From contig JBAKBP010003083.1 in NCBI GenBank assembly GCA_037953745.1, positions 62,001 to 126,000 of the forward strand: 64,000 nt of DNA, written 5' to 3'. The notes below the pieces were generated by a model. It searched no databases and had not been told where the DNA came from. It saw only the letters and a list, made by a program, of their open reading frames with translations. Position 1 is the first letter of the stretch, and each line of letters starts with the position of its first letter. Made by a program: the position numbers and the translations under genes. Positions 42,772 to 54,224 of the stretch are shown one piece after another. This stretch comes from Lithodes maja. Lineage: Eukaryota; Arthropoda; Malacostraca; Decapoda; Lithodidae.

Positions 42772-44585
42772 CGTTGTTGTTGTTGTTCCCTAAGCTGCCT
42801 GGCCGAACATCCCAGAGTCCCTGAGGAAGGCCATGGCCGCGATCGTGCTTTCCCACAGAGCTCTCATTGAGTGTAGATTGTGTTGTTGGCGTAAGTGGTT
42901 GTGTGAAATGCAATCTTCTATGATGTGTTTGATGGTATGGGGTGCTGTGTTACATCCCGGGCAGGTATCGACGAATGAGTCATCCAGTCTCTTATGATAG
43001 CTCTGAAGAACTGGATGGTGTCCGCATCTCAGCCTGGCCAGGTGGACTCTGTCCTCGCGAGGAAGGGAGGATTCGGAAGGATAGATTTCGGGAGGTCATG
43101 CTTGCAGCTGCGTGTTGTCTATGAGTGAGTGGATGGATCGGCGAGAGATATGAGTGTGGATGTGCTTCTGGAAGTTGGTTTGGAGTGGGCAGGGAGGGAG
43201 AGAGGACAGTACTTGTGTGTGATACCGTGTGCTGGGTGTTGTTTTGATATTTCTTGGTGGCTGTGGGAGTGTTGCCATGTAGTGTAGTGGGTGGTTTTGG
43301 TTCGTAGAGGCTGCTGCCAGAAATTGGGTGCCTCTCATGTCCAGATGGTCTTTGACTTTGAGGATTTTGGTTTCTTGATGTAGGTGATCTGTGGGTGTAG
43401 TAGCTGTGCAGCCTGTAGTGATTTTTAGGGCTTTGTTTTGAATAGTCTGTAAGGTCTTGTGATGTGTTTCAGTTAGGTTAGAAGCCCAGGCTGGGCTTGC
43501 GTATTCCATCACTGATCTTATGTATTGTTTATAAACTGTGGTGGTGGTTTCTTGTTGTGTCCAAATTTTGTGTGAGCAAGTGACCTGAGGGCATTAAGTC
43601 TGGGTGTCAGTTTCTTTTTCGTGTTTGTGGTGTGCTGTTTAAATGTCATATGAGTATCATATGTTACTCCTAGGATTTTGTGTGTGTGTGTATGTGTTAG
43701 GGGTGTGTTGTTTATGGTGAGTCGAGGGATGTATTCGTGATCTCCTGTCCAGCATGTGAGCGGGGTTGCAGTGGATTTGGCTGGGGCTAGATAAAGTCTG
43801 TTTGTAGTGCACCAGCCATGTAGTGTGTTGAGATAGGGTTGAAGGAGATCTGTTGCTGTGTTTGGGTCATGGTGTGTGCATGTGAGTGTTATGTCGTCTG
43901 CATAGGAGGCTAAGTTTATTTGGGGTGTATTGGGTATATTTATGTCGTGCATGTACAGATTGAAGAGTGCGGGCGATAGGACGGATCCTTGTGGGACTCC
44001 GTTTGGAAAGTTTCTGATTCTAGATAACTGACCGGCAAAAGATACGTGTGCACATCTGCCTGCTAGGAAGTTGGCCAGCCACCTTTTTGTGCTGTTGTGC
44101 ATGTTTGTGTTGTAGATTTTGTTTGTTAGGATGTGGCGGGGGATAGCATCGAAGGCTTTATTAATGTCGAGTGTGGCTAGTAGTGATCTGTGTGGTGGTC
44201 TAGCTGAGTTGATGCCATCAAAAGCTCTTTGTGTAAGGTCTGTGAGAAGAGTGTTTGTGGAGTGTAGTGGCCTGAAGCCATGTTGTGTTGGAGTTAGGGG
44301 TAGGTCGGGTATAATTAGTTGTAGTACAAGGCGTTCCATGACTTTGGAAGGGGTGCAAAGGAGTGTGATGGGGCGGTGTGGGGAGGGTAGCGTGGGGCCT
44401 TTGTTGGGTTTGGGGAATGTGATGATGATGCCATGCTTCCAGATGTCTGGTATTGTGTTGTGTGAATAACTGTAGTTTGATATGTTAGTGAGTGCTTGTA
44501 TGCCTTGTGGTCCCAGGTGTCTGAGGTGTATGTTGCTTATGTTGTCTAGGCCACAGGCGGGTGAGTGCTTGAGATTGTTGATGAT
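42772..44585 (-). pseudogene. I/R1-group-like LINE, 5'-truncated, tail (AAC)n
   Basis: From 44585 downward: SPACGLDNISNIHL, IWKHGIIITFPKPNKGP, HRPITLLCTPSKVMERLV, QHGFRPLHSTNTLLTDL, LATLDINKAFDAIP, NGVPQGSVLSPALFNLYMHDI, the catalytic SYADDITLT (about 43900-43880), ILGVTYDTHMTFKQH, then after a frame change at 43515 MEYASPAWASNL to the C-terminus at 43096. A roughly 320-bp 3' UTR ends in (AAC)n (42773-42787 read inverted), a simple-repeat tail as in the I clade rather than poly(A). The clade is inferred. No endonuclease remains. Confidence 0.8.
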
Positions 44586-44639
44586 GTGCTTTGTCTAGTG
44601 ATTAGTGAAGGGTGTATAGTCAGGGTCTGTGGGGAATTG

Positions 44640-46713
44640 TCTCTTACGTCGTATGACACGTCTATCACTACTGCTACCCTCGAGGACTTGGAGGCTAGGC
44701 TAGATAATGTTCAAGCTACACATAGTCGTATTGTTACTTTGAGTGAGGTGATTGTAGCGAGTATGACGGAGGAAGAAGAGATAGTAGCAGAGTGTGATAA
44801 TCGTGCTTTGTATGACGAAACAGTCTTCAAAGCGAAGCACTTGTTACAACGCGATATCATGTCTAAGGGAGGCGAAAACAACGCCACCAGACGGGCAGAG
44901 CTGCGACACACTGTGCACCTCCCAAAGCTCAATCAACCTACATTTGGGGGTAACTTGACAGAGTGGTTAGCCTTTTGGGATGTGTTTAGATCCACCGTAC
45001 ATGAATCCAATTTGGATACTGTCCGGAAGTTTCATTACCTGAAAGGGCAAATGGAAGGAGAGGCCTTGCATCTGATTGAGGGTTTCGCAGTAGTAGGTGA
45101 TAGCTATAATGAGGCAGTACGATTATTGCAGTCAACATACAGGGATCGTAAACAACTTAAGATGGCTCATGTCGTCGCCTTGTTAAATTTAACAGAACCA
45201 AAACACAGGGTTGATGAGTTAACAAAATTTAGAGTGGACATGGAATGCCACACTCGATCACTGAACACCCTAGGGCTGACCTCACAAGAAATGATAGTTA
45301 TTTTACTAAGACAAAAGCTTCCTTTGGCAATACTAGACAAGGTCAGATCATTTGATCTGGGTGGGTTTAAAACCTTGTTCAGTAAAGAAATTAGTAATTT
45401 GCAGTTGAACAATGGGATTGAGTGTGTCAGGAGGGGGTGGGAATGTCGAAATGAGGGGGACTGTAAGTATGACGGTGGGGACCAAAGGGAAAAAGGAAGG
45501 AACATACAAGAATCCTGCACAGACTTTATGTAAACTTTGTAATAATAACAAGCATACATGGAGTTTCTGTGTGAAATACCCAACATATAAGTTAAAAATC
45601 GCACAAGCAAAAAGGTTAAAGCTATGTTTAGGTTGTCTGAGTAGAGAACATGGTAAACAAGGGCAATGTACTGCCACGTACTTAAGGCCCTGTCGTCACT
45701 GTAAAGGACATCACTTTGACAAGTTGAGTCCTGCAGTTGACAAGGGCAAAGATGACAAACCAGAGGGTACTACAACTTTGTCATTAGGTAGTAAAAAGGA
45801 CACCACTATATTGCCCACCATCAAGATTCCCATGGAAGGAAGTGACAGTGACAAAGTTTGTCGGGTGCTTCTCGACCAGGGGTCTCAACAGTCCTTTATA
45901 AAGAGGTCCGTGCTGATGGGGCTTAAGCAGCGAATCGTAGGGGCTGAGACTCTTCGATTGCAGGGCTTTACAGGGGTTACTGACAAACAAGACTATGAAA
46001 TAGTGGAGGTTTCCTACTTTTACCGTAAACAAAGATACTTTATGACATGTATCATAGTAGACATTCTACCAGAATATATATCTGTGGGAGTGAAGAAGGT
46101 GGAACACGCATTGCGTAGTAAAGGAGTTAATCTGTCAGATCCCATGGGAGATCAAAGTGAGGTGCATATTCTACTTGGTGTCGATCACTATTATGATGTA
46201 TTATACCCTGGTTTCAAAAGAATATGTAGTGTAATTCTAATCCCCACTAAATTTGGCTTTTGCATGAGCGGAAAGGTACATACCACACAGTCACACATCC
46301 TGGTTGACACAGTTTCTATATTAAGGGTGAATGTAACCGCGGCAGAGGAATTGGTAAGTGAAGAATCCCTACCTAGTTACCCTAAAATGACTACCGAGTT
46401 CGACCTGGAAAGACTGTGGAAATTAGATCACATAGGCATTAATCCTGTGGAGACTGATTATGACACGGAAATTGTGATAACAATGTTTGAAGAGTCTGTG
46501 AGCTATTGTGCCACGGAGAAACAGTACGAGGTTAGTCTACCCTGGAAATATAGTGAGATAATCCTGCCAATGAATTATGGTTTGGCATTGGGTCGATTGC
46601 GTGCATTACAGCGTAAATTAACACATGAACCGAGCATACGCCAGGCGTATGATGACGTATTTCAGAACTACTTAGAGTTAGACCGAGGTTTTATAGAACA
46701 AGTTGATGTGAAG
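44640..46713 (+). pseudogene. BEL/Pao gag-protease-RT start, truncated by gypsy LTR
   Basis: A gag region of the DUF1759 type (LEDLEARLDNVQATHSRI, LPKLNQPTFGGNLTEWLAFWDVF, GEALHLIEGF, YRDRKQLKMAHV), then a frame change between about 45412 and 45530. The second frame has two Cys/His knuckles (CKLCNNNKHTWSFC; CRHCKGHH), the aspartic-protease motif VLLDQGSQQSFI (about 45868-45903) and the start of RT (LPWKYSEIILPMNYGLALGRL to RGFIEQVDVK). Reading stops at exactly 46713, where the gypsy LTR begins. It is a separate copy from 23726-28205 and in the other orientation. Confidence 0.85.
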
Positions 46714-48517
46714 TGTTACGGCTGGATCGGCAATACATATTCGGGATTCTTGATCGTAGGACAGAAATGGCTTATGTGACAACGACACGCTCGATTCCAG
46801 TCCCAAATACTATATGCTCCAGACAACAAAAGCACCAACGCCCTACAGAGTTATCGTCTATGGTAACGAGGTACCTTAACTCGGCGAAAGTGTACAACAG
46901 GGGTAGGCTATGAGGCTAAACTCCCTCAGACATTTATAGGTTACGTTATTACTAAAGAAATGCAATACTCAAGAAACTACGTTAATATTAAGCCTCTAAT
47001 AATGTAGAATAGAAGCAGGCTAAAGGTATGACAGTGAAATGCTAAATGACAAATGTACACGCCTACTTGAAAGCGCGTGCACTAGAATAACTGTCCCCTA
47101 CTAACATGCACTAGCATGTAGCATACAAGATGTTCATGATCCAGTAGATACCTAATAATACACATGGAAGGAACATAAATAGTAGTCACTTATTATAAGA
47201 ATGAATCTATACTTGGAATAACTAAAAGGTTGCAGGCAACAGTACTGCGCCGGTAGCCTACTACCGCATAGGCTACTTCGCTTCTCTCACTCTGTCTCCC
47301 CTCTGAGTCCGTATGCGCCCTACGCAACAGAACTCCGGACACAGCAGCAAAACGACAGTGCAGTTAATTGATACATGAAAGTATTAATAGTGTTGTCTTG
47401 TGTGTGAGTAATGTGTATTGTAAAGTGTTACATACATAAACTTAAAGAGAGCTGCAATGCATAGTAAAATAAAGATATAACCCACTCATCATCCCCATGT
47501 GTTCTAGCTAGCAGGCCAAGTCACAGGAACAACGAGTCCCAGCACCGAAAGCGAGAACCCAGGAAAAGACTGCAGAGAACACAAGGACAGATAAATTACG
47601 TTACTCTACTATACCGGCACTACGAGCGAGCTGTAGTCTCTGGTACTACACTCGCTCCTGGCTCGGTAGGCAAATCAAGGCTAAGTCCTCGCCCCTCTAC
47701 AGACAACTCCTGGGCATGGTCGGGCTCTTACACATGGCACTAGTCTAGTCACAAATTGGATGATGAGCTGGGCATATAACTCGTGAACATGTAGAACGTT
47801 CACCAACTATCCTCATCAAGAAGATCGCTGTTCACATTAACCCCTTAAATCTAATACATGTAAATATATGCTTGTCCTAAGAGTAATACGAGAGGTGAGT
47901 GCTGAAACTCCTTTAGGACCTCAAGGGAAGGTTATGCATTTAAATAGAGAGAAGAATGAAATGAGAGTAATGTCGTCAGAGAGAAAGAGTGCAACCGTGA
48001 GAAGTTGGGAGAGAGGGCAAGGGATGTTAGAATCTCAAAGGTTCTAGGCAACCTGATCATGGAACACACAGCGAGCCTCCAGGCAATGTGCAGTACGACA
48101 ACATGGGCAGCCCAGGCAGCATAGGCAGGCGGCAATGGACTACCAACCCTGTCGCGCCTAGCTATAAGCGCAAGGCTGCCAACCAGTCCATACGTCTGGC
48201 AACCACCCCCCCGGCAGCGTGGCGCATTGCTACCCTCTCGCTCTGAAGCCTAACTCACTCTCTCTCTCTGAACTCCCATTGTCTTATCTATCAACTTCTC
48301 TATTGATACTACATATTAAATGGAAGGTCTCGACATGGCTTAAAACAAAACCCACCACTGGTTAGCACATGACGAGACCTTTGCAGAGATACAAAGAACA
48401 TAGTTATACGTTGTCACACTCAATATAGGCAGCCAGCACGGTACAGTGGTACGGGCGGTACAGTGGAGTACCAAGGAGTACAATCAGGTTGCGTTGCCAC
48501 GCACTGGGTGCGTCACA
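46714..48517 (-). repeat. 3' LTR of the Gmr1-like gypsy
   Basis: 1804 bp. In element orientation it starts TGTGACGCACCC and ends GCCGTAACA. It is preceded internally by the G-rich polypurine tract. Confidence 0.95.
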
Positions 48518-48530
48518 GCCCCCCCAAGAT
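48518..48530 (-). promoter_or_regulatory. Polypurine tract
   Basis: Minus-strand ATCTTGGGGGGGC immediately before TGTGACG. It is the plus-strand DNA primer site of LTR retrotransposition. The sister element has CTTGGGGGAGG at the same place. Confidence 0.8.
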
Positions 48531-48798
48531 TTTAGATAATCGACCTTAGAAGCATTATCAAAATCTGACAGGCAACCAACCGACCTGCTACCCTTAGCTG
48601 CCACTAATTGCAAAAGGTGCACAACAACTGAAGTGTGAATTATACATAAAACACAATATCGCATGCATCATGCTACAACAATAAAGACTTACAAAACTAA
48701 AAAAAAAAATTCTCGTTTATTTTATTGTTTTATAATCTTTTTGGACGGCGTTATGATAGCCTAATTTTACTCCTGCTCAACCCACACACCGTGCACGA

Positions 48799-51700
48799 CT
48801 ATCCTGGATCATCAACCCTTGATAGACAATCTGCTATCACGTTCTCACTCCCGGCAATATGCTGAATGTTGAGATTATACTCTTGGAGCATTAGGGACCA
48901 CCTGGTCAACCGCATATTCCGATTGTGAAACTGATTTAGGAATTTCAAGGGATGATGGTCCGTATAAATCGTCACTACCGGGCCGTAGGCTGGAACATAA
49001 ACTTCGAAATGTTTGAGCGACAAAACGATAGCAAGAAGCTCCTTCTCTATAGTCGAGTAATTCCTTTGTGCCGAATTAAACTTGCGAGAAAAGAAGCTCA
49101 CTGGGTGTTCCAAGCCCTCGGAATCAGTCTGCAGTAACACTGCCCCGGCACCCACACCGCTGGCATCAGTCGCCAGCTGAAAACTCCTGGAGAAGTCTGG
49201 GGCTCTCAAAATCGGATGTGTACACAGCAGGTGCTTGACTAGGTCGAAAGCCCTCTGACACTCCGCAGCCCAACAGAACTTCACTGACTTCGACAGTAGA
49301 TCAGTTAACGGTGCTAAGACAGTAGAGTATCCCCGGATGAAGCGCCTATAATAGCCTATCATACCTAGGAACCGCATGACCTGGCGCTTAGTGGTGGGCC
49401 TGGGAAACATATTGATAGCCTGTATCTTGCTCAGGGGGGGGCACACCCGGCCTAACCCGACCACGAAGCCAAGATACTGCACAGTAGCCTTTACAAACTC
49501 GCACTTCCTCAGGTTCACCACCAGCCCAGCATCGTGCAACTTCCCAAACAGGGTCTCTAAGTGCCTTAGGTGATTTTCAAAATCGTCATCATACACTATC
49601 ACGTCATCAAGGTAGACCGTGCAGTTAGGGATTTCGTCACAAATATCGTTCATCAGGTTCTGAAACGTGGCAGGTGCGTTCTTAAGCCCATAAGGCATTA
49701 CGTTACATTGGTAGGTCTTGCCATCTACCACAAAACCACAAACTTGCTTAGCTCGGTCCGACAGGGGTACTTGCCAGTAGCCTTTTACAAGATCAATTTT
49801 AGTAAGGTACTTTGCATTCCCTATCTTGTCCACGCTGTCGTCAACTCGAGGCAAAGGGTAAGGGTTGGTAGTGGTCAAGCCATTTAGCCTACGAAAATCT
49901 ATGCAGAACCGCACCTTGCCGTCAGGTTTTGGCTGCAACGTGACGGGTGATGTCCACTTCACATAACCTTCAGTGATCATCCCTCTCTCAACCATGTACT
50001 TTAACTCCTCCCGTAAAGCTGGCAACTTTACCGGGGGCACACGGTAGGGCACTGACTTGAAGGGCACATTATCACCGACGTCCACGTCGTGCGTTACCTG
50101 AGTAGTGAGACCTGGGTGTTCGGCGAAAACAGAGGGGTATGACCTGAACAGGCCAAGGACAGCAGCACCCTGGTGCTCAGGCAGGTGACTTACAGCTTGC
50201 CTAGCCTCTTGTTCAGTATTCCCCGCCCACTGTTCCGCGGAAATGACACAGTCCCAGCTATCCTCCTCAGCAGCATGACTGTCCCCACCTCCTTCTCCAC
50301 CCTGGCCGCTGCAGGCCAGCACAGGGACAGTGAGAGGCTCTGAGGGGCGTCTCACATACTCTTTCATGAGGTTAACATGACATAACTGATGTTTTTTTCT
50401 ACGGTCAGGTGTTGCAACGAGATAATCAAGGTCGGACAGTTTCTTAGCCACCACATACGGCCCAATAAACTTGGCAGAAAGGGGGTGTCCAGGCAAAGGT
50501 AAAAGCAACATTACCTCCTGACCCACCGAAAACTCCCGAAGCTTCACCTTGGCGTCATACTGGTGCTTCATGACCGCCTGTGCATTAACCAAGTTATTAC
50601 CTGCCGCTGCCATGCAACCTATAAGTCTCTCCCGGCTCTCAAGGATATATTTAAGTACAGACCCCGGCTTCTCTTCGCCCTCCCAGATCTCTTTCACCAT
50701 ACTTAAAGGTCCTCTCACATTATGGCCAAAGACTAGTTGATTTGGACTGAACCCCAGGCTCTCTCCTGGGACTTCACGTGCAGCGAACAGAACATACGGC
50801 AGACCCAAATCCCAATCAGTGTCATGTTCTGCACAGTAACAGCGTAGCATACTCTTCAGGGTCGAGTGCCACCGCTCCAAGACTCCCTGACTCTCGGGAT
50901 GGTAGGCTGACGACACTACAGAACATATACCGTGCAACTGAAGGGTTTGCTTGAACAATTTGGATGTAAAATTGCTCCCCTGGTCTGACTGCACCTCACG
51001 TGGAAATCCATAACGGGAACAGAACAATAATAAGTTTTTAACAACTGCCTTTGCCGAGCCGTTTCTCATGGGGTATGCGTCCGGGTATCTCGTAGCCACA
51101 TCCATGATTGTCAACAGGAATTTATTGCCACTACTAGTAGGCGGGAAAGGGCCAACCAAATCTACTACAACTTTGCTGAACGGAGGCCCGGTGACAGGTA
51201 TGGGAAACAAAGGTGCCTTCGGGATGGTCTGGTTAGGCTTCCCCGTTGTCTGGCAGGTCGCACACCCAGCCACCCATGCACAGACATCAGCCTTGACCCC
51301 AGGCCACCAGAAAAACCTGCCCAATGCCGCCAATGTTTTTGTTACCCCCAAATGACCCGCCACCGGCACATCATGCGCCAGACACAATAAGGACTCTCTA
51401 TACTTATTTGGAACAACCACCTGGTCTACTACCCTCGCACCGCCCTCCCACTTCGATTTGGGGTCTAGAAATCTGCGGTACAATATCCTGTTGAGCCTAA
51501 AGAAATCTCCCGGCTTCGCATCCCCATCTTCCTCCAACTCTATGGCACCATTGCTATAACGAGCTAGGCTAGCATCTTGCAGCTGCTGCTCACTAATGTC
51601 CCTGGGCGTCAATGCATCAAGATGGTTTTGTAATAAGACATTACCCCGGCTAGTAGGCTCTACTGCCTTAGTGGCTCTCGCTACAGCTCTTGCCTCACGC

Positions 51701-53982
51701 GAAGTCTTACCCAACTCTGCCTTGTTACACACCATATCTGGGCCAGAATCAACTCCCGTGTTTATTATAGGTCCAAGTACCAAATCACCGAGAAGTGCAG
51801 CAGAATCAATGTCCCTTTTCCTGCCCTTAGCAACCTTCTCCTGATCCTTCCTCCACTGTCCCCGAGGTTGAGTGCTAGGCTGTGCAGGAGCCGCAGAGCG
51901 AGATCGGGTTACCACACAGGCCATCTCATCCTGTTGGCACCTCCCAACCCATTCCCGATTCTCACCATCCACGTCGGCCGCCCTCTCGGCAACGACTAAG
52001 GGTGGAGTCCCGGAAGTGGGCACCGCAAAGTCGTTGCCGAGAAGAAGGTCGACGCCCTCAACTGGCAAACACTCAACGATCCCTACATCCAGCTCCCTGC
52101 ACACCTCTCCCACTCTCAACTCCAACCTCACAAGTGGGTATGACCTCGTAGCATTTATACCCTGCACCACAACAACTCTGGCCGCATTTATCGGTTTCCC
52201 TGTGAAGTTCCTCAACAAAGTTTGCGAAGCCCCCGTATCCCTCAGCAAGTCAACCCTCCGTAGTTCACTCCCCCAGCTCACAAACCCGTGTCCCCGATGG
52301 TTACAGAAAGTGTCCCGGACAGGTGTCGAGCCTTCCGTACGCTTCTTTACCGCGTGTGCCTCAGCTGCTGACAACCTACCCCGGGCAGTTGCTGCAGCCT
52401 TCAGAGACACACCGATACTGTGAACCAATGACACCGGCTTAGCGGGAGTGTTACTAGGGCACTCACGTGAATAATGGCCTAGCTTCTGACATTTGTAACA
52501 TTTCACATCCCCAATGGGCTTCTTCCCTTGTGCGGGCGAAGAAGGGGCCTGACCTTTAGTAAACGGGAGAGGCTTGTGTTTGTAGGTGTTATTAGGTGCA
52601 ATGCTTTTAGTGTGGTTATGTGTGTCATAGGATTTGTTATTATCGAAAACTCTGGTGGGTGGGGTATAGCGCCCCTTCTGCCCTGACTCAGCCCTCTGAG
52701 CGGCACCGCAACCACGAATCAATGATAATCTGAGGTCTGCCATCTTGGCAGCCTCCTCTACTGTCTTGGGACATTTTTCCTTAATGTTCAGCGTTAGATC
52801 GGTTCCAGTACATTTGTAAAACTGTTCCAGATAGAAAAGTTGCTTAATTTCCTCAGCCGACTCTGCGTGCTCGGACCGAAACCAGTTATTACATGCATCT
52901 GTTAAGTCCCGTGCGTGCTCCATAAAACTGACGTCGCTCTTCTTATTCACGCCACGGAACTTCAATCTATAAGTTTCGGGTTGCAGTTCGTAGGCCCGGA
53001 GCACAGCCTCCTTCACCAGTCCATACACGACACTCTCGTCCAGTGACAGTGCATCGTAGGCTTTCAACCCCTTACCCACTAGACGTGATGAAACTAATGC
53101 TGCCCATTTAACCTCCGGCCAGTCATACTCACGACACTTCTTTTCGAAACGAGCAAAAAACTCAGTCACTGCTGTCTCATCAAATGCGGGTACTAACTTA
53201 ATTAAATGCGAAAGTGAGTCTGTAACCCGGTGCCCACCACCGAGATGACGCCCCGTGGTCTCTACTCTAGACTTCTCGACATCCATTTCAGCCTGGTACC
53301 TGGTTGCATCCTGATTGGCTTGGATTCTAGCAACCTCTATGCGTTCTATACTAGCCTGTTGTATCTGAGTCTCCTGCAGCTTAATCCGTTCTATACTAGC
53401 CTGTTGTATCTGAGTCTCCTGCAGCTTAATCCGTTCTATACTAGCCTGTTGACTCTCTTGCAACTTAAGCTTAGCTAGTTCTAGCTGAAATAACATCTCA
53501 GGAGACAGGCCTGGGGGGGGAGAGCACAAAATGGGGGATCCACACCGAGACGTGTTTACGGGTAAGCCAGCTTGCCATTGAGAACCCTCCTGCTGCATCG
53601 TGCTAAGACTCGCTGGCTGAGGGCCCAGCTCAGGGGTAGAGTGGAATGGAGGCTTGGAGGGAACCCCCCAAGACCCCACTCCACCCACCGCCCCATCGCC
53701 ATCACCCAACAAACATGCCACCAAATTCTTCTTGGGCCAACTGTCAGGACAGTCCCGCCCCAAAACCGTGGCTAAACAGCGAAGACCGTAACAATCAATA
53801 GCCTGCAGGCGCTGTTCGGTCAAAGGTGTCTGCAAAAATGCCCGGGCATCCCTCTCTCCACTTATAACACTCCCCTCCCTAAATATCTGTTGTACTTGCT
53901 GGTCACTAGGCTGTACCGTGTTATCCTCCCCCGTAAATGATGAGTCATTAGACATAGTGCTGGTTATACAATTGCTGTTCAT
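48799..53982 (-). CDS. Gag-pol polyprotein with integrase upstream of RT
   Basis: An intact 1727-codon ORF. The best start is probably Met10 (53955, MSNDSS), because the sister element conserves MSN at its start. Order by residue: a gag N-terminus with three ~15-residue IKLQETQIQQASIER-type repeats (about 180-225), conserved gag (about 255-445), zinc knuckle CYKCQKLGHYSREC (495-508), protease DTGAS (582-586), integrase His-His-Cys-Cys finger (H870 to C~908), integrase DDE (VVDLVGPF ~940, SDQGSNF ~1000, GVLERWH ~1035), INT C-terminus FSVGQEVMLLLP (~1200), RT with FCIDFRRLN and catalytic YLDD (1457-1460), RNase H ATDASG (~1604) and a TDHHPLKF end. Canonical gypsy order is RT-RH-INT. This order is that of Gmr1-type elements. 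All catalytic residues are present, so it may be active. Confidence 0.95.
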   Translation of the reverse strand: MNSNCITSTMSNDSSFTGEDNTVQPSDQQVQQIFREGSVISGERDARAFLQTPLTEQRLQAIDCYGLRCLATVLGRDCPDSWPKKNLVACLLGDGDGAVGGVGSWGVPSKPPFHSTPELGPQPASLSTMQQEGSQWQAGLPVNTSRCGSPILCSPPPGLSPEMLFQLELAKLKLQESQQASIERIKLQETQIQQASIERIKLQETQIQQASIERIEVARIQANQDATRYQAEMDVEKSRVETTGRHLGGGHRVTDSLSHLIKLVPAFDETAVTEFFARFEKKCREYDWPEVKWAALVSSRLVGKGLKAYDALSLDESVVYGLVKEAVLRAYELQPETYRLKFRGVNKKSDVSFMEHARDLTDACNNWFRSEHAESAEEIKQLFYLEQFYKCTGTDLTLNIKEKCPKTVEEAAKMADLRLSLIRGCGAAQRAESGQKGRYTPPTRVFDNNKSYDTHNHTKSIAPNNTYKHKPLPFTKGQAPSSPAQGKKPIGDVKCYKCQKLGHYSRECPSNTPAKPVSLVHSIGVSLKAAATARGRLSAAEAHAVKKRTEGSTPVRDTFCNHRGHGFVSWGSELRRVDLLRDTGASQTLLRNFTGKPINAARVVVVQGINATRSYPLVRLELRVGEVCRELDVGIVECLPVEGVDLLLGNDFAVPTSGTPPLVVAERAADVDGENREWVGRCQQDEMACVVTRSRSAAPAQPSTQPRGQWRKDQEKVAKGRKRDIDSAALLGDLVLGPIINTGVDSGPDMVCNKAELGKTSREARAVARATKAVEPTSRGNVLLQNHLDALTPRDISEQQLQDASLARYSNGAIELEEDGDAKPGDFFRLNRILYRRFLDPKSKWEGGARVVDQVVVPNKYRESLLCLAHDVPVAGHLGVTKTLAALGRFFWWPGVKADVCAWVAGCATCQTTGKPNQTIPKAPLFPIPVTGPPFSKVVVDLVGPFPPTSSGNKFLLTIMDVATRYPDAYPMRNGSAKAVVKNLLLFCSRYGFPREVQSDQGSNFTSKLFKQTLQLHGICSVVSSAYHPESQGVLERWHSTLKSMLRCYCAEHDTDWDLGLPYVLFAAREVPGESLGFSPNQLVFGHNVRGPLSMVKEIWEGEEKPGSVLKYILESRERLIGCMAAAGNNLVNAQAVMKHQYDAKVKLREFSVGQEVMLLLPLPGHPLSAKFIGPYVVAKKLSDLDYLVATPDRRKKHQLCHVNLMKEYVRRPSEPLTVPVLACSGQGGEGGGDSHAAEEDSWDCVISAEQWAGNTEQEARQAVSHLPEHQGAAVLGLFRSYPSVFAEHPGLTTQVTHDVDVGDNVPFKSVPYRVPPVKLPALREELKYMVERGMITEGYVKWTSPVTLQPKPDGKVRFCIDFRRLNGLTTTNPYPLPRVDDSVDKIGNAKYLTKIDLVKGYWQVPLSDRAKQVCGFVVDGKTYQCNVMPYGLKNAPATFQNLMNDICDEIPNCTVYLDDVIVYDDDFENHLRHLETLFGKLHDAGLVVNLRKCEFVKATVQYLGFVVGLGRVCPPLSKIQAINMFPRPTTKRQVMRFLGMIGYYRRFIRGYSTVLAPLTDLLSKSVKFCWAAECQRAFDLVKHLLCTHPILRAPDFSRSFQLATDASGVGAGAVLLQTDSEGLEHPVSFFSRKFNSAQRNYSTIEKELLAIVLSLKHFEVYVPAYGPVVTIYTDHHPLKFLNQFHNRNMRLTRWSLMLQEYNLNIQHIAGSENVIADCLSRVDDPG

Positions 53983-54203
53983 AAAAAAAAAAAAGTGCTT
54001 ATTACTAATTGCAGTCTCGACTCACAAAATGTTAAAGATGCTTGAATGACTCTACTCTAGACACCCCAACGAAACAATCTGCAAGTCCACCAATACAATA
54101 ATGACACAATAAAAATTCCTCCAATATGCAAGAAAATTCTAGCCAGCTCTACTAGGTAGCATAGAATAGTTCTCCAAAAAAACATGTGATAGGATACTAC
54201 TGA

Positions 54204-54221
54204 ATCCTGGCAAGGTCGCCA
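54204..54221 (-). promoter_or_regulatory. tRNA primer-binding site
   Basis: Minus-strand TGGCGACCTTGCCAGGATT, three bases after the 5' LTR. The complement ends in CCA and folds as a tRNA acceptor plus T-arm 3' half with G at the discriminator position, as in some Arg or Ser tRNAs. The exact tRNA is undetermined. Confidence 0.8.
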
Positions 54222-54224
54222 TTT

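Noticed and set aside
46713..46913. 66-codon frame also present at 54224-54424 and inverted at 62539-62769
   Set aside because: Its recurrence is explained by the LTR copies. It has no domain, and it overlaps the LTR terminus, so I do not call it a gene.
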